From: Flavobacteriales bacterium | Lineage (GTDB): Bacteria > Bacteroidota > Bacteroidia > Flavobacteriales_F > PHOS-HE28 | Assembly: GCA_019912395.1 (NCBI GenBank) | Contig: JAIOIH010000037.1 | Location: forward strand, 1-41,564 | DNA: 41,564 nt | Direction: 5' to 3' | Shown here: positions 7,471 to 16,558 of the stretch, one piece after another | Layout: the number at the start of each line of letters is the position of its first letter | How positions within the stretch are numbered: position 1 is the first letter of the stretch | The notes under the pieces: generated by a model | Seen by the model: only the letters and a program-made list of their open reading frames with translations | Told to the model about the DNA's origin: nothing | The model's database searches: none | Program-made: the position numbers and the translations under genes

Positions 7471-8379
7471 TCACTCCACCTCCCACGCCACGATCCTCTT
7501 ATCATCCCCTGCGGTGATCAGCCGGTCGTTCCCCATCCACAGCAGCGCGTTCACCGAGTAGCCATGGCCGCCGGTGTTGCGGTCCATGCGGCGCAGCGGG
7601 GCGAAGGTGGCGGCATCCCAGAGCTTCGCAGTTTTGTCGCGGCTGGCGGTGGCGCACTGTTTTCCATCGGGACTGAAGGCCACGCGGTAGATGGTGTCCT
7701 TGTGCGCCGGGAATGCTTGCAGGGCCTTGAAGTCGGCATCGGTCCGCCAAAGGCGGAGGTGTCCGTCCTTGCCGCCGCTCACCAGCACGGGCTTGCCCGG
7801 GTGCCAGGCCACACAGTTCGCGCCGATAGCATGGCCGGGCAGGGTGAAGCGTTCGTTGAGGTCGGTGGGGTCGAGGATGCGGATGCTGCCATCGCCGCAG
7901 GCCACGGCCAGCAGATTGCCGTCGGCATTGAGGGCGAGGCCACGCACCTTATCATCCGTTAGGGGGATCTTGCGCTGGAGCGCGATGCGGTGCCCGCCTT
8001 CGCCGCTGGTGGTCCAGATGGAGATGGAGCCATCGCCGCCGGCAACCACCAACCTGCCATCGGGCAGTTGCTGGATGTCGAAGATGCCCTTTACATGTGC
8101 GCGTTCCAGCTGCACTTCCTCCCGTTCCACCAGGTCCACCACGTGCAGGCCACCATCTTCATCCCCGATGTACAGCAGCTCTTCACCGGGGCGGTGGAGG
8201 GCGAAAATGGCGCGGTTCACGCGGGCCTCCACAAGGCCTTGGTCGGGGTCGCTCATGTTCCAGCGCACCACGGAGCCATCGCCGCTGGCGCTGTGGAACA
8301 GGCCGGGCACGGGGTCGGGACAGAGCGCATAGATGGGGCCTTTGTGGCCGGTGAAACGGGTAGGGGCGGGGAAGGTCAT
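7471..8379 (-). CDS. WD40-repeat beta-propeller protein
   Basis: This 302-residue protein consists of about seven WD40 blades, beginning FTGHKGPIYALCPDP and ending KRIVAWEVE. Typical blade ends include GSVVRWN, GSISIWTT, GSIRILD, GHLRLWR, KTAKLWD and RIVAWE, with GH/DH-type turns between. There is no signal peptide, so it is probably cytoplasmic and a scaffold for protein contacts; no enzyme motif is present. The start at 8379 (MTFPAP) places the first strand so that the ring closes; an upstream in-frame ATG at 8457 would add an unrelated Trp/Arg-rich extension. It is divergent from the ABC transporter genes. Confidence 0.88.
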   Translation of the reverse strand: MTFPAPTRFTGHKGPIYALCPDPVPGLFHSASGDGSVVRWNMSDPDQGLVEARVNRAIFALHRPGEELLYIGDEDGGLHVVDLVEREEVQLERAHVKGIFDIQQLPDGRLVVAGGDGSISIWTTSGEGGHRIALQRKIPLTDDKVRGLALNADGNLLAVACGDGSIRILDPTDLNERFTLPGHAIGANCVAWHPGKPVLVSGGKDGHLRLWRTDADFKALQAFPAHKDTIYRVAFSPDGKQCATASRDKTAKLWDAATFAPLRRMDRNTGGHGYSVNALLWMGNDRLITAGDDKRIVAWEVE

Positions 8380-8536
8380 GGCGCAAGTTATCGTTGGGCG
8401 TCGCCGCCATGGTGATGTGGGCTGTAACCAACTCCATCCGTGCGCGTCCCTCCACAAGGCCGGGATTGGGACCGTTCATGTGATCCCTGACCCCACTTCC
8501 CGCACATTTCGCACCTTGCCAACGAAAACCACACCC

Positions 8537-9427
8537 ATGGACCTGATCATCAAAGGACTCAGCAAGACGTACGGCAACGGCGTGAAGGCGCTGGACAACG
8601 TGAGCCTGCACATCCCCACGGGCATGTTCGGCCTGCTGGGCCCGAACGGCGCGGGGAAGAGCACGCTGATGCGCATCCTCGCCACCTTGCAGGAGGCGGA
8701 TTCCGGAACGGCCATGCTCGGCGACATCGATGTGCTGAAGCAGAAGGACGAGGTGCGGCGGACGCTGGGCTACCTGCCGCAGGAGTTCGGTGTGTACCCC
8801 AAGGTGAGCGCCTACGAGATGCTGGACCACATCGCCTTGCTGAAGGGCGTAACGGTGAAGGGTGAGCGCAAGGACCTGGTGGAGGCGCTGCTGCAGCGCG
8901 TGAACCTGTGGGACCAGAAGAAGCAGCGCCTGAGCGGCTTCAGCGGTGGCATGAAGCAGCGCTTCGGCATTGCGCAGAGCTTGATCGGTGAGCCGAAGCT
9001 CATCATCGTGGACGAGCCCACCGCGGGCTTGGACCCCGGCGAGCGCAACCGCTTCTACAACCTGCTCACGGAGATCGGGGAGAACGTGGTGGTGATCCTC
9101 AGCACGCACATCGTGCAGGACGTGAAGGAGCTGTGCAGCAACATGGCGATCATCCACAAGGGCAAGCTGCTGTATGCGGGTTCGCCGGATGAATCGTTGC
9201 GCGGCATCCAGGGGAAGGTGTGGGAGAAGAGCATCGCCAAGAGCGAGCTGGAGGGCTATGCGGCCAGCGGCCGAATGATCAGCAACCGCTTGGTGGCGGG
9301 CCAACCGGTGATCCACCTGCTGAGCGACGAGCGGCCCGGCGAGGGCTTCGTAACGGCGGAGCCGAGCCTTGAGGACGTCTTCTTCAGCGCCATCAGCCGC
9401 AGCAACGCTGAATCCGTCGCACAATGA
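8537..9427 (+). CDS. ABC transporter ATP-binding protein
   Basis: This 296-residue ATPase has Walker A GPNGAGKS (residues ~34-41), a Q-loop (YLPQEFG), the ABC signature LSGFSGGMKQR, Walker B LIIVDEPTAGLDP and the switch histidine in STHIVQDV. It is of the ABC-2 exporter type. The C-terminal ~70 residues are a family extension. Its stop overlaps the start of the permease-peptidase gene by 4 bp (ATGA), so the two are translationally coupled and should form one complex in the inner membrane. The substrate is unknown. Confidence 0.95.
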   Translation: MDLIIKGLSKTYGNGVKALDNVSLHIPTGMFGLLGPNGAGKSTLMRILATLQEADSGTAMLGDIDVLKQKDEVRRTLGYLPQEFGVYPKVSAYEMLDHIALLKGVTVKGERKDLVEALLQRVNLWDQKKQRLSGFSGGMKQRFGIAQSLIGEPKLIIVDEPTAGLDPGERNRFYNLLTEIGENVVVILSTHIVQDVKELCSNMAIIHKGKLLYAGSPDESLRGIQGKVWEKSIAKSELEGYAASGRMISNRLVAGQPVIHLLSDERPGEGFVTAEPSLEDVFFSAISRSNAESVAQ

Positions 9428-12400
9428 CCCGGCGATTCTTCCTCTTTGAGGTGCGCTACTGGCTCCGGCAGCCGATGGTGTACATCTTCCTGCTCATCAT
9501 CGGCCTGCTGCCCTTTTTTGCCATCATTTCCGACAATGTGCGGATCGGCGGGGGCATCGGGAACGTCTTCAAGAACGCACCCTACGTGGTGTACCAGTTC
9601 TACGGCGCGATGTCCTTCATCGCCATCCTGATGGTAACGGCCTTCGTGAATGGCACGGCGATCCGTGACTTCACCAGTGACACGGCGCAGATCATCTTCT
9701 CCACGCCGGTCTCCAAGCGGAGCTACCTGGTGGGGAAGTTCCTCGGCAGCACCTTCATCGCCTCGCTGCCGCTGCTGGGCGTCTCGCTCGGCATGGTGCT
9801 GGGCAGTTGGTGGCCTTCGGTGGATCCCTTGCGCCTGGGGCCGAACCTGGTGCTGCCGCACTTGGAGGCCTTCTTCGTGATCGGCTTGCCGAACATCCTA
9901 TTCTCGGCGGCCATCATCTTCGCGGTGGCCGTGCTGCTTCGCTCCACCATGGCCTCCTTCATCACGGCCATTGCCCTCTTTGTGGGCTATTCCGTCGCCA
10001 TGACCTTCATGAGCGACCTGGAAAACCAGTGGCTCGGTGCCATGCTGGACCCCTTCGGCGGCGCGGCCACGGACCTGATCACGAAGTACTGGTCCGTGGA
10101 GGACAAGAACACGCGCCTGTTGCCCCTGGACGGGGTGCTGTTGTGGAACCGCCTGCTGTGGACCGGCGTGGCGGTGGTGATCTTCCTCTTCGGCTACCTG
10201 CGCTTCCGGTTCACCGACCGTGCACGGAAAGCCAAGCCGCTGGACCCGGACGAGACCACACCGGTACTGGGCAGCGGCGTGCTGCTGCCGAAAGTGGCCC
10301 TGCACCACGACCGCAAAGCGCAGCGCGTGCAGTTCCTCGCGCTGTTCCGCGGGGATTTCCTCGGCATGCTGAAGAGCACGCCCTTCATCATCATCATGAC
10401 CTTGGGGTTGGTGCAGCTCTTTGCGTCGCTCGCCTTCGTTACCAGCATGTACGGCAACACCACCTACCCGGTGACCTACAACGTGGTGGACCTGATGGAG
10501 GGGGCGCTCACGATCTACGTGCTGATCATCGTGGTGTTCTATGGCGGGCAGTTGATCTGGAAGGAGCGCGACCCGAAGATGGACGGCATCATCAACGCGT
10601 TGCCGATGGCCACGCGCACGGGCTTGCTCGCCAAGCTGTCCGCGCTCATCGGCATCGTCCTCGTGGTGTACCTCTTCGCCACGCTCGCGGGCATGACCAC
10701 GCAGCTGTTGAACGGCTACACCCGCCTGCAGCCCGGCGTCTACCTCACCTACTTCATCGTGCCCGGCGTGGTGAACTTCGCCTTCTGGGCGGCCTTGGCC
10801 ATCCTGGTGCATGTGATGGTGAACAACAAGTACCTCGGCTATTTCGTGTTCATCATCCTCTTCATCCTGAACATCTTCGGGTGGAGCGCGGTGGACGTAA
10901 GCTCGAACCTGGTGCGCCTCAACGGCTCCTCGGGCCTCACCTATTCGGACATGAACGGCTTCGGCCCCTTCCTCAAGGGCTGGCTCTTCTTCAAGGGCTA
11001 CTGGCTGCTGTTCGCCGCGTTGCTGATCTACAAGGCCTACCTGTACATGGTGCGCGGCAACGACACGGCCTGGAAGTGGCGGATCCGCAATGCGATGGGG
11101 CGGCTGAAGGGCTCGTGGCCCATGGCCGCGCTGATCGGCGGTGCATGGCTGGTGATGGCGGGCTTCGGCTACTACAACACCAAAGTGCTGAACACCTATA
11201 CCACCAGCGATGAGCAGGAGGAGCTGCAGGTGCGCTACGAGCAGGACTACAAGAAGTACGAGCACATGCCGCAGCCGCACTATACGGACGTGTCGTACTT
11301 CATCGACCTGGACCCGACCGCGCGCGCCATTTCCTATTCCGCGGAAATCGTGCTGCAGAACAAGGACAGCGTGGCCATCGACACGCTCCACTTCAACGTG
11401 CCGCACCGCATGGACGTGAAGATGGAGATCCCCGGTGCGGAACTGGTGCTGAACGACAGTGCCCTGGACCAACGGATGTACCGCCTGGCCACGCCGCTGC
11501 AACCGGGCGTGAGCATCCAGATCACCGTGAAGGGCGGCTGGCGCGCGAAGGGCATCCCGAACCGTGTGGAGTTTACCGGGATTGTGGACAACGGCAGCTT
11601 CTTCAACAACATGGACCTGATCCCGTCCATCGGCTATGATCCCAACGGGGAGATCCAGGACCGCGAGAAGCGCCGCAAGCACAAGCTGCCGCCGAATGAA
11701 CGCATGCAGAAGCTGAGCGATGATCCCGCGAAGCGGATGGACAACTATCTCATGCGCAACAGCGACTGGGTACACGTGCGCACCACCATCGGCACCGCCC
11801 CGGACCAGATCGCCATTGCACCGGGTTCCCTGAGAAAGGAATGGACCGCCGATGGCAAGCGCTGGTTCAACTATGAGCTGGACCACAAGGCGCTGAACTT
11901 CTACTCCTTCCTCAGTGCGCGATACGAGCTGGCACGGGAGACCTGGAAGGACCCGCGTGGCCAGGAGCCGGACGTGGCGCTGGAGGTGTACTTCCAGAAG
12001 GAGCACGGCGTGAACGTGCCGCGCATGCTGAACTCCATGCGCAAGTCGCTGGACTACTACACGGCGAACTTCGGTCCGTACCGGCAGAAGGAGGCGCGCA
12101 TCATCGAGTTCCCGCGCTATGCATCCTTCGCCCAGGCGTTCCCCGGCACCATGCCGTACAGCGAGAGCATCGGCTTCATCACCGACCTCACCGCGAAGGA
12201 GGACATCGACATGGTGTTCTACGTGGTGGCGCACGAGACCGGGCACCAGTGGTGGGCGCACCAGGTGATCGGCGCGGCCATGCAAGGCAGTACCCTGCTG
12301 AGCGAGAGCATGTCCCAATACTCCGCGCTGATGGTGATGGAGAAGGAATACGGCACGGACCACATGCGGAAGTTCCTGAAGTACGAAGGCGACAAATACC

Positions 12401-13053
12401 AGAACGCGCGCGGCTCCGAAGCGCTGGGCGAAACGCCGCTGATGACGGTGGAGAACCAGGGCTACGTCCACTACAACAAGGCCAGCGTGATGCTGTACAA
12501 CCTGCGCTCCTTCCTCGGCGAGGACACCTTGAACAGCGCGTTCCGCTCACTGGTGGACAGCTTCGGCTATGCCGATCCGCCCTGGCCCACCTCGCTCGAT
12601 TGGTACCGCGCCGTGAAGAAGGTGACGCCGGACAGCCTGAACTACCTGCTGGAGGACAACATCAAGTACATCACCCTGTACGACAACAAGATGATCGAGG
12701 CGAAGGGGAAGATGAACGCCGACAGCAGCTGGACGGTGACGATGAAGATGACCGCCGAGAAGGAGCACGCCGATTCATTGGGCAAGGGAACATCCATCCG
12801 CATGGACGACTGGATGGACATCGCCGTGGAACGCTGGCCAAGCTTCGGGAAGGACAAGGACCTGAACGACGTGCCGCTGGTGCAACAACGCGTGAAGCTC
12901 CATACGGGCGAGAACATGTTCATCTTCCATGTAAAGGGCAAGCCCTCCGCGGTCACCATCGATCCGGACCACCTGTTCTTCGATCGGCACCCGGACGATA
13001 ACCGGATGCGGGTGGAGGTGGAGGAGAAGGAGAAGGAGAAGGACAAGAAGTGA
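9424..13053 (+). CDS. ABC-2 permease fused to an M1-family (gluzincin) aminopeptidase domain
   Basis: This 1209-residue protein has two parts. Residues 1-~600 contain about a dozen hydrophobic segments in two sets, as in ABC-2 permeases. Residues ~610-1190 are a periplasmic-side M1-type peptidase: HETGH (937-941) followed by a downstream Glu in LLSES (961), preceded by the PGTMPYSESIGF segment in place of the usual GAMEN. The C-terminus is a short, highly charged EEKEKEKDKK tail. Similar permease-peptidase fusions occur in Bacteroidota. It forms a coupled operon with the preceding ATPase. Peptide processing linked to export, or mechanical coupling of the peptidase to the transporter, are both possible. 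Confidence 0.9.
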   Translation: MTRRFFLFEVRYWLRQPMVYIFLLIIGLLPFFAIISDNVRIGGGIGNVFKNAPYVVYQFYGAMSFIAILMVTAFVNGTAIRDFTSDTAQIIFSTPVSKRSYLVGKFLGSTFIASLPLLGVSLGMVLGSWWPSVDPLRLGPNLVLPHLEAFFVIGLPNILFSAAIIFAVAVLLRSTMASFITAIALFVGYSVAMTFMSDLENQWLGAMLDPFGGAATDLITKYWSVEDKNTRLLPLDGVLLWNRLLWTGVAVVIFLFGYLRFRFTDRARKAKPLDPDETTPVLGSGVLLPKVALHHDRKAQRVQFLALFRGDFLGMLKSTPFIIIMTLGLVQLFASLAFVTSMYGNTTYPVTYNVVDLMEGALTIYVLIIVVFYGGQLIWKERDPKMDGIINALPMATRTGLLAKLSALIGIVLVVYLFATLAGMTTQLLNGYTRLQPGVYLTYFIVPGVVNFAFWAALAILVHVMVNNKYLGYFVFIILFILNIFGWSAVDVSSNLVRLNGSSGLTYSDMNGFGPFLKGWLFFKGYWLLFAALLIYKAYLYMVRGNDTAWKWRIRNAMGRLKGSWPMAALIGGAWLVMAGFGYYNTKVLNTYTTSDEQEELQVRYEQDYKKYEHMPQPHYTDVSYFIDLDPTARAISYSAEIVLQNKDSVAIDTLHFNVPHRMDVKMEIPGAELVLNDSALDQRMYRLATPLQPGVSIQITVKGGWRAKGIPNRVEFTGIVDNGSFFNNMDLIPSIGYDPNGEIQDREKRRKHKLPPNERMQKLSDDPAKRMDNYLMRNSDWVHVRTTIGTAPDQIAIAPGSLRKEWTADGKRWFNYELDHKALNFYSFLSARYELARETWKDPRGQEPDVALEVYFQKEHGVNVPRMLNSMRKSLDYYTANFGPYRQKEARIIEFPRYASFAQAFPGTMPYSESIGFITDLTAKEDIDMVFYVVAHETGHQWWAHQVIGAAMQGSTLLSESMSQYSALMVMEKEYGTDHMRKFLKYEGDKYQNARGSEALGETPLMTVENQGYVHYNKASVMLYNLRSFLGEDTLNSAFRSLVDSFGYADPPWPTSLDWYRAVKKVTPDSLNYLLEDNIKYITLYDNKMIEAKGKMNADSSWTVTMKMTAEKEHADSLGKGTSIRMDDWMDIAVERWPSFGKDKDLNDVPLVQQRVKLHTGENMFIFHVKGKPSAVTIDPDHLFFDRHPDDNRMRVEVEEKEKEKDKK

Positions 13054-13143
13054 TCGGTGCCGGGAATAACCGGGATTGCACGAAGGATCCGAGGAGTTGA
13101 TGAAGATCAGCTTCGCGGACCGCATCGGTCCGGCCTATCGTAC

Positions 13144-13151
13144 TACCTTCG
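13144..13151 (+). promoter_or_regulatory. Putative -7 promoter element of the cobalamin operon (TACCTTCG)
   Basis: TACCTTCG lies about 15-25 bp before the first conserved riboswitch helix, the expected position for the transcript start of the B12 operon. It differs from TAnnTTTG at one position. No clear -33 TTG was found. Confidence 0.4.
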
Positions 13152-13164
13152 CCGCGCTGATGAT

Positions 13165-13400
13165 CCCCGTCTTAACAACCGGGGTTAAAAGGGAACCAGG
13201 TGCAATTCCTGGGCTTTTCCTGAAGCTGTAAGCCTGAATACCGAACCGGCACGAAGCCACTGTCAACCGCAAGGAAGATGGGAAGGCGTCGGGGAAGGAG
13301 GCGAGCCAGAAGACCTGTCACCGGCATAGTGGATGATCGCTTCCAGGAAAGAAGCGTGCTCCTGTGCCACGGTCCCCTCGGCACAAAAGCACCGGTATTC
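13165..13400 (+). promoter_or_regulatory. Cobalamin (B12) riboswitch
   Basis: The conserved elements appear in order: AAAAGGGAACC, GGTGCAATTCC, CCTGAAGCTGTAAGCC, GCCACTGTC, GGGAAGGCGTCGGGG, then the B12-box region GCGAGCCAGAAGACCTG at 13301-13317. A downstream hairpin (TGTGCC...GGCACA, ~13363-13385) may belong to the expression platform. It lies directly upstream of the surface protein-btuB-btuG genes and should switch them off when cobalamin is plentiful. No U-rich terminator is evident, so control may act on translation. Confidence 0.93.
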
Positions 13401-13439
13401 CTGGAGGTCTTGGAACAAGAAACCTCAACAAGGAATACC

Positions 13440-14555
13440 ATGAAAACAACCGGACACCTTTTCTCTCTTCTCGCTATCGCCGCCGGCACCTCGGCACACG
13501 CGCAATTCAACATCTCCGATGTGCAATACTGGATCGGTGCAGGCGCGGACAGTTCCGTGCTCGTGATCGATTTCCAGGACGGCACCGATGATGCCAGCTA
13601 CGCCTGGGGCTGGTTGCACAACGGCGGCACCGGCGAGGATATGGTGAACGCGATCGCGGCAGCGGACCCGAACCTTACCGTGGAGATCACCAGCGGTTTC
13701 CTCAACAGCATCGCGTACGGTAGCCATGCGGGGATCGGTGGGTCACCGGATTATTGGTCCACTTGGGATGGCACCAGCCTTGCGGACATGGTCTCCAACA
13801 TGGGGCTTTCGGCGGAGCTCGGCAACGGCGATTGGTTCGGTTGTTCCTACACCGATTTCAATCCCGCATTGAATCCCACGGAACCCATCGCTGCGTTCGA
13901 TCCCTTCGGCTTCACTGCTGCGGACGTCACATTCTGGGTGGGCACCGGAACGGACACCACCGTGCTGGTGGTGGATTTCCAGGATGGCACAGGTGCTTCC
14001 TCCTTTGCATGGGGCTACTTGTACTCGGGCGTGGTAACGGCGGAAACGATGTTGAACGATATCGCCGCTGCCGATCCGGAATTCGCAGTGGTCACCACGG
14101 GCGGCTTCCTCGGTGACGTGACCTATGGCGCACATGCGGGCATCGGCGGAAGCCCGAACTACTGGTCCACCTGGAGCGGCACGGACCTGAGCAACTGGAG
14201 CATGAACCTGGGCCTTGGCACCGAGCTGAGCAACGGCGACCTCTTCGGTTGCTCCTACACCGACTTCAGCCCTGCGCTTCGCCCCGGTACGCCCTTGGCC
14301 GCATCCTTCACCACCGGCATGCATGAAGCCACTGCTGCGCACGTGCAGGTATGGCCACAGCCCGCCACGGACGCAGTGAACGTGAGCACCACCGCACCGG
14401 GCCAACAGCCAGTGGCGATCCATGACCTCACCGGAGCCCGCGTGTACCAAGGGCAGACCAGCGGATCGGTCACCTCCATCGATGTGCGGGCCTTGGCACC
14501 GGGCCTTTATGTGTTGCACACCGGTGAGGTGAAGCGCACAATCATAATTCAATAA
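13440..14555 (+). CDS. B12-regulated two-repeat surface protein with T9SS C-terminal sorting domain
   Basis: This 371-residue protein has a signal peptide (cleavage likely after AHA, residue ~21), then two homologous ~140-residue repeats. Repeat 1 begins DVQYWIGAGADSSVLVIDFQ and repeat 2 begins DVTFWVGTGTDTTVLVVDFQ; both continue with DG...AWG, AAADP and HAGIGGSP.YWSTW. The last ~65 residues are a type-A T9SS sorting domain ending in a basic/hydrophobic KRTIIIQ. As first gene behind the B12 riboswitch it is probably exported to the cell surface to bind or help capture cobalamin or a B12-binding complex. I recognise the repeat as one seen in exported proteins of several phyla but cannot name a proven function. 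Start chosen for the signal peptide. Confidence 0.85.
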   Translation: MKTTGHLFSLLAIAAGTSAHAQFNISDVQYWIGAGADSSVLVIDFQDGTDDASYAWGWLHNGGTGEDMVNAIAAADPNLTVEITSGFLNSIAYGSHAGIGGSPDYWSTWDGTSLADMVSNMGLSAELGNGDWFGCSYTDFNPALNPTEPIAAFDPFGFTAADVTFWVGTGTDTTVLVVDFQDGTGASSFAWGYLYSGVVTAETMLNDIAAADPEFAVVTTGGFLGDVTYGAHAGIGGSPNYWSTWSGTDLSNWSMNLGLGTELSNGDLFGCSYTDFSPALRPGTPLAASFTTGMHEATAAHVQVWPQPATDAVNVSTTAPGQQPVAIHDLTGARVYQGQTSGSVTSIDVRALAPGLYVLHTGEVKRTIIIQ

Positions 14556-14623
14556 TGAAAGGGTGGGGGAGCGCGCGATGCGGCGTGCTCCCATTGCCCA
14601 GCTGAATACCTCATCACCCTACG

Positions 14624-16558
14624 ATGCGCTCCTGCCTACTGTTCCTCCTGTTCGTCCTGCTTGCCGGGACGCAGGTGCGTGGCCAGCAGACATTGGATAC
14701 CATCGCGCTACACAATGTGGTGATCGTGGCTCCTCGACTGTCCGACTTCGCCTCCGGCCTCAAGACGCAGGCGATCGATAGCGCCACCATGGCCCGCTAC
14801 CGCTCGGCGGACCTTGGCACCTTGCTGGAGATGGAAAGTCCGATCTTCATCAAGTCCTACGGGCTGGGCAGCTTGGCCAGCAGTTCCTTTCGGGGCGGCA
14901 GTGCCAACCACACGGCGGTGCTATGGAACGGCTTCAACATCGGCGGCCCGATGAACGGGCAGATCGATCTTTCGCTGGTACCCGTGGGCATCGTGGACGA
15001 GGTGAGCATCCAATACGGCGGTGCCAGCGCGCTCTGGGGCAGCGGTGCGGTCGGTGGATCGGTGCTATTGAACAGCACGCCCGTTTTCGACAGCGGCCTC
15101 ACCGTGGATGCCGGTGCTTCGTTCGGCAGCTTCGGCGACCGGCGGCAGCACTTTCACTTCGTGCGCAGCACGTCGAAATGGATCTCGTCCATCAGTCTCT
15201 TCAACACGGCTGCACGGAATGATTTTCTCTACTCCAACCCGGAGCTGCTTGGTACGCCCGAGCAACGGCAGCGCAACGCCGAACTGGCACAGTACGGCCT
15301 GCTGGCGGAGAACCATTTCCGGATCGATCAACGGCAGCGGTTGAGCCTGCGCTTCTGGTACCAGAACAGTGACCGGAACATTCCACCGATACTGGCGCAG
15401 GCGAACAGCAGCGCCAACCAGCAGGACCAGAGCTACCGTGCCACGGCGGAATGGCAACGGCTCGGCACCAAGGTGAACAGCTACGTGCGCGCCGCTTACT
15501 TCGACGAACGGTTGCAGTGGTACGGCACCAGCACGGACAGCGCGGCCAACAGCCGGTCGCGCACCCTGATCGCCGAAGCGGAAATGCGCATCCGGATCGC
15601 CAGCGGGCAACGCATCAACATCGGGCTCAACAACACCTTCGCGGAGGCGCGCTCCGATGGTTTTCCTGAGCGACAGCAACAGAACCGCACGGCACTCTTC
15701 GCTTCGTACCGGATCAACACCACCAACGAGCGCTCCAACACCACGCTCTCGCTCCGGCAGGAAATGGTGGCGCAGGAACTCGTGCCGTTCACATGGTCAT
15801 TGGGCGGCGAATACGAGCTGCGGAAATGGCTCACCGCGAAAGCGAACGTCGCCCGTGTGTATCGCATCCCCACCTTCAATGACCTGTACTGGACGCCCGG
15901 CGGAAACCCGGACCTGCTACCGGAAAGCGGCTACAGCGGCGAGGCAGGGCTGGGCGCGAAAGGGCAGCTGCGGCCGGGCGTAAAGGCCACCGCCGAGGGC
16001 ACCTTCTTCCAGCGCACCATGGACAACTGGATCATCTGGCTACCCGCCGGAGCGTACTGGAGTCCGCAGAACATCATGAACGTATGGAGCCGGGGCGTGG
16101 AGTTGCGCGGCGAACTGGCGTGGCGCGTGGGCGGAGCTACCATGAAGCTGGCCGCCATGACCAACTACGTCGTCTCCACCAACCAAACAGCGAAGACGGT
16201 GAACGATGCTTCCGTGGACAAGCAGTTGATCTACGTGCCGATCTACAGTGGGCACGGCAAGCTCACGGTGCGCTACAAGGGCCTGCTCGCCACTGCGGGT
16301 GTGAACTACACCGGCTACCGCTACACCAGCACGGACAACCGTGAATACCTCGATCCCTACGTGCTGGTGAACGCTTCCGTCTCGTACCGCATGTCTGCAG
16401 GCAAAAAGTACATCGCCGACCTGATGCTGCAAGGCTTCAACCTCTTCGATGCGGACTACCAAGTAATGCTGGGCCGGCCCATGCCACTGCGGAATTTCCA
16501 GATCGGCCTCAGCGTGCGATTCAACCAAGCCAATTCAACTCCGGAAGAACAGCCATGA
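14624..16558 (+). CDS. btuB: TonB-dependent cobalamin receptor, BtuB-type
   Basis: This 644-residue outer-membrane protein has a signal peptide (LLAGTQVRGQ), a plug domain (~25-150) with an early segment LHNVVIVAPRLS acting as a TonB-box region, the plug signatures SSSFRGGSANHTAVLWNGF and SIQYGGASALWGSGAVGG, and a beta-barrel to the end. It is a member of the vitamin B12/siderophore receptor group. Its place behind a B12 riboswitch and its 4-bp overlap with a BtuG-like gene make cobalamin the likely substrate. The C-terminus carries a short extra tail (NSTPEEQP) after the last barrel strand. Confidence 0.9.
   Translation: MRSCLLFLLFVLLAGTQVRGQQTLDTIALHNVVIVAPRLSDFASGLKTQAIDSATMARYRSADLGTLLEMESPIFIKSYGLGSLASSSFRGGSANHTAVLWNGFNIGGPMNGQIDLSLVPVGIVDEVSIQYGGASALWGSGAVGGSVLLNSTPVFDSGLTVDAGASFGSFGDRRQHFHFVRSTSKWISSISLFNTAARNDFLYSNPELLGTPEQRQRNAELAQYGLLAENHFRIDQRQRLSLRFWYQNSDRNIPPILAQANSSANQQDQSYRATAEWQRLGTKVNSYVRAAYFDERLQWYGTSTDSAANSRSRTLIAEAEMRIRIASGQRINIGLNNTFAEARSDGFPERQQQNRTALFASYRINTTNERSNTTLSLRQEMVAQELVPFTWSLGGEYELRKWLTAKANVARVYRIPTFNDLYWTPGGNPDLLPESGYSGEAGLGAKGQLRPGVKATAEGTFFQRTMDNWIIWLPAGAYWSPQNIMNVWSRGVELRGELAWRVGGATMKLAAMTNYVVSTNQTAKTVNDASVDKQLIYVPIYSGHGKLTVRYKGLLATAGVNYTGYRYTSTDNREYLDPYVLVNASVSYRMSAGKKYIADLMLQGFNLFDADYQVMLGRPMPLRNFQIGLSVRFNQANSTPEEQP

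Noticed and set aside
9898-12471. Very long open frame antisense to the permease-peptidase gene (857 codons)
   Set aside because: It is rich in His, Arg, Val and Gln from reading GC-biased codons backwards, has no domain, and the plus strand encodes a clear protein over the same bases.
13363-13385. Intrinsic terminator after the riboswitch
   Set aside because: The TGTGCC/GGCACA hairpin lacks a following U-run, so it is recorded only as a possible part of the expression platform.
13440-14555. DUF4430 / transcobalamin-like domain in the B12-regulated surface protein
   Set aside because: The YW motif near the end of each repeat is suggestive, but the strand order and the AWG/AAADP blocks do not fit what I know of that family; left as an unnamed repeat.
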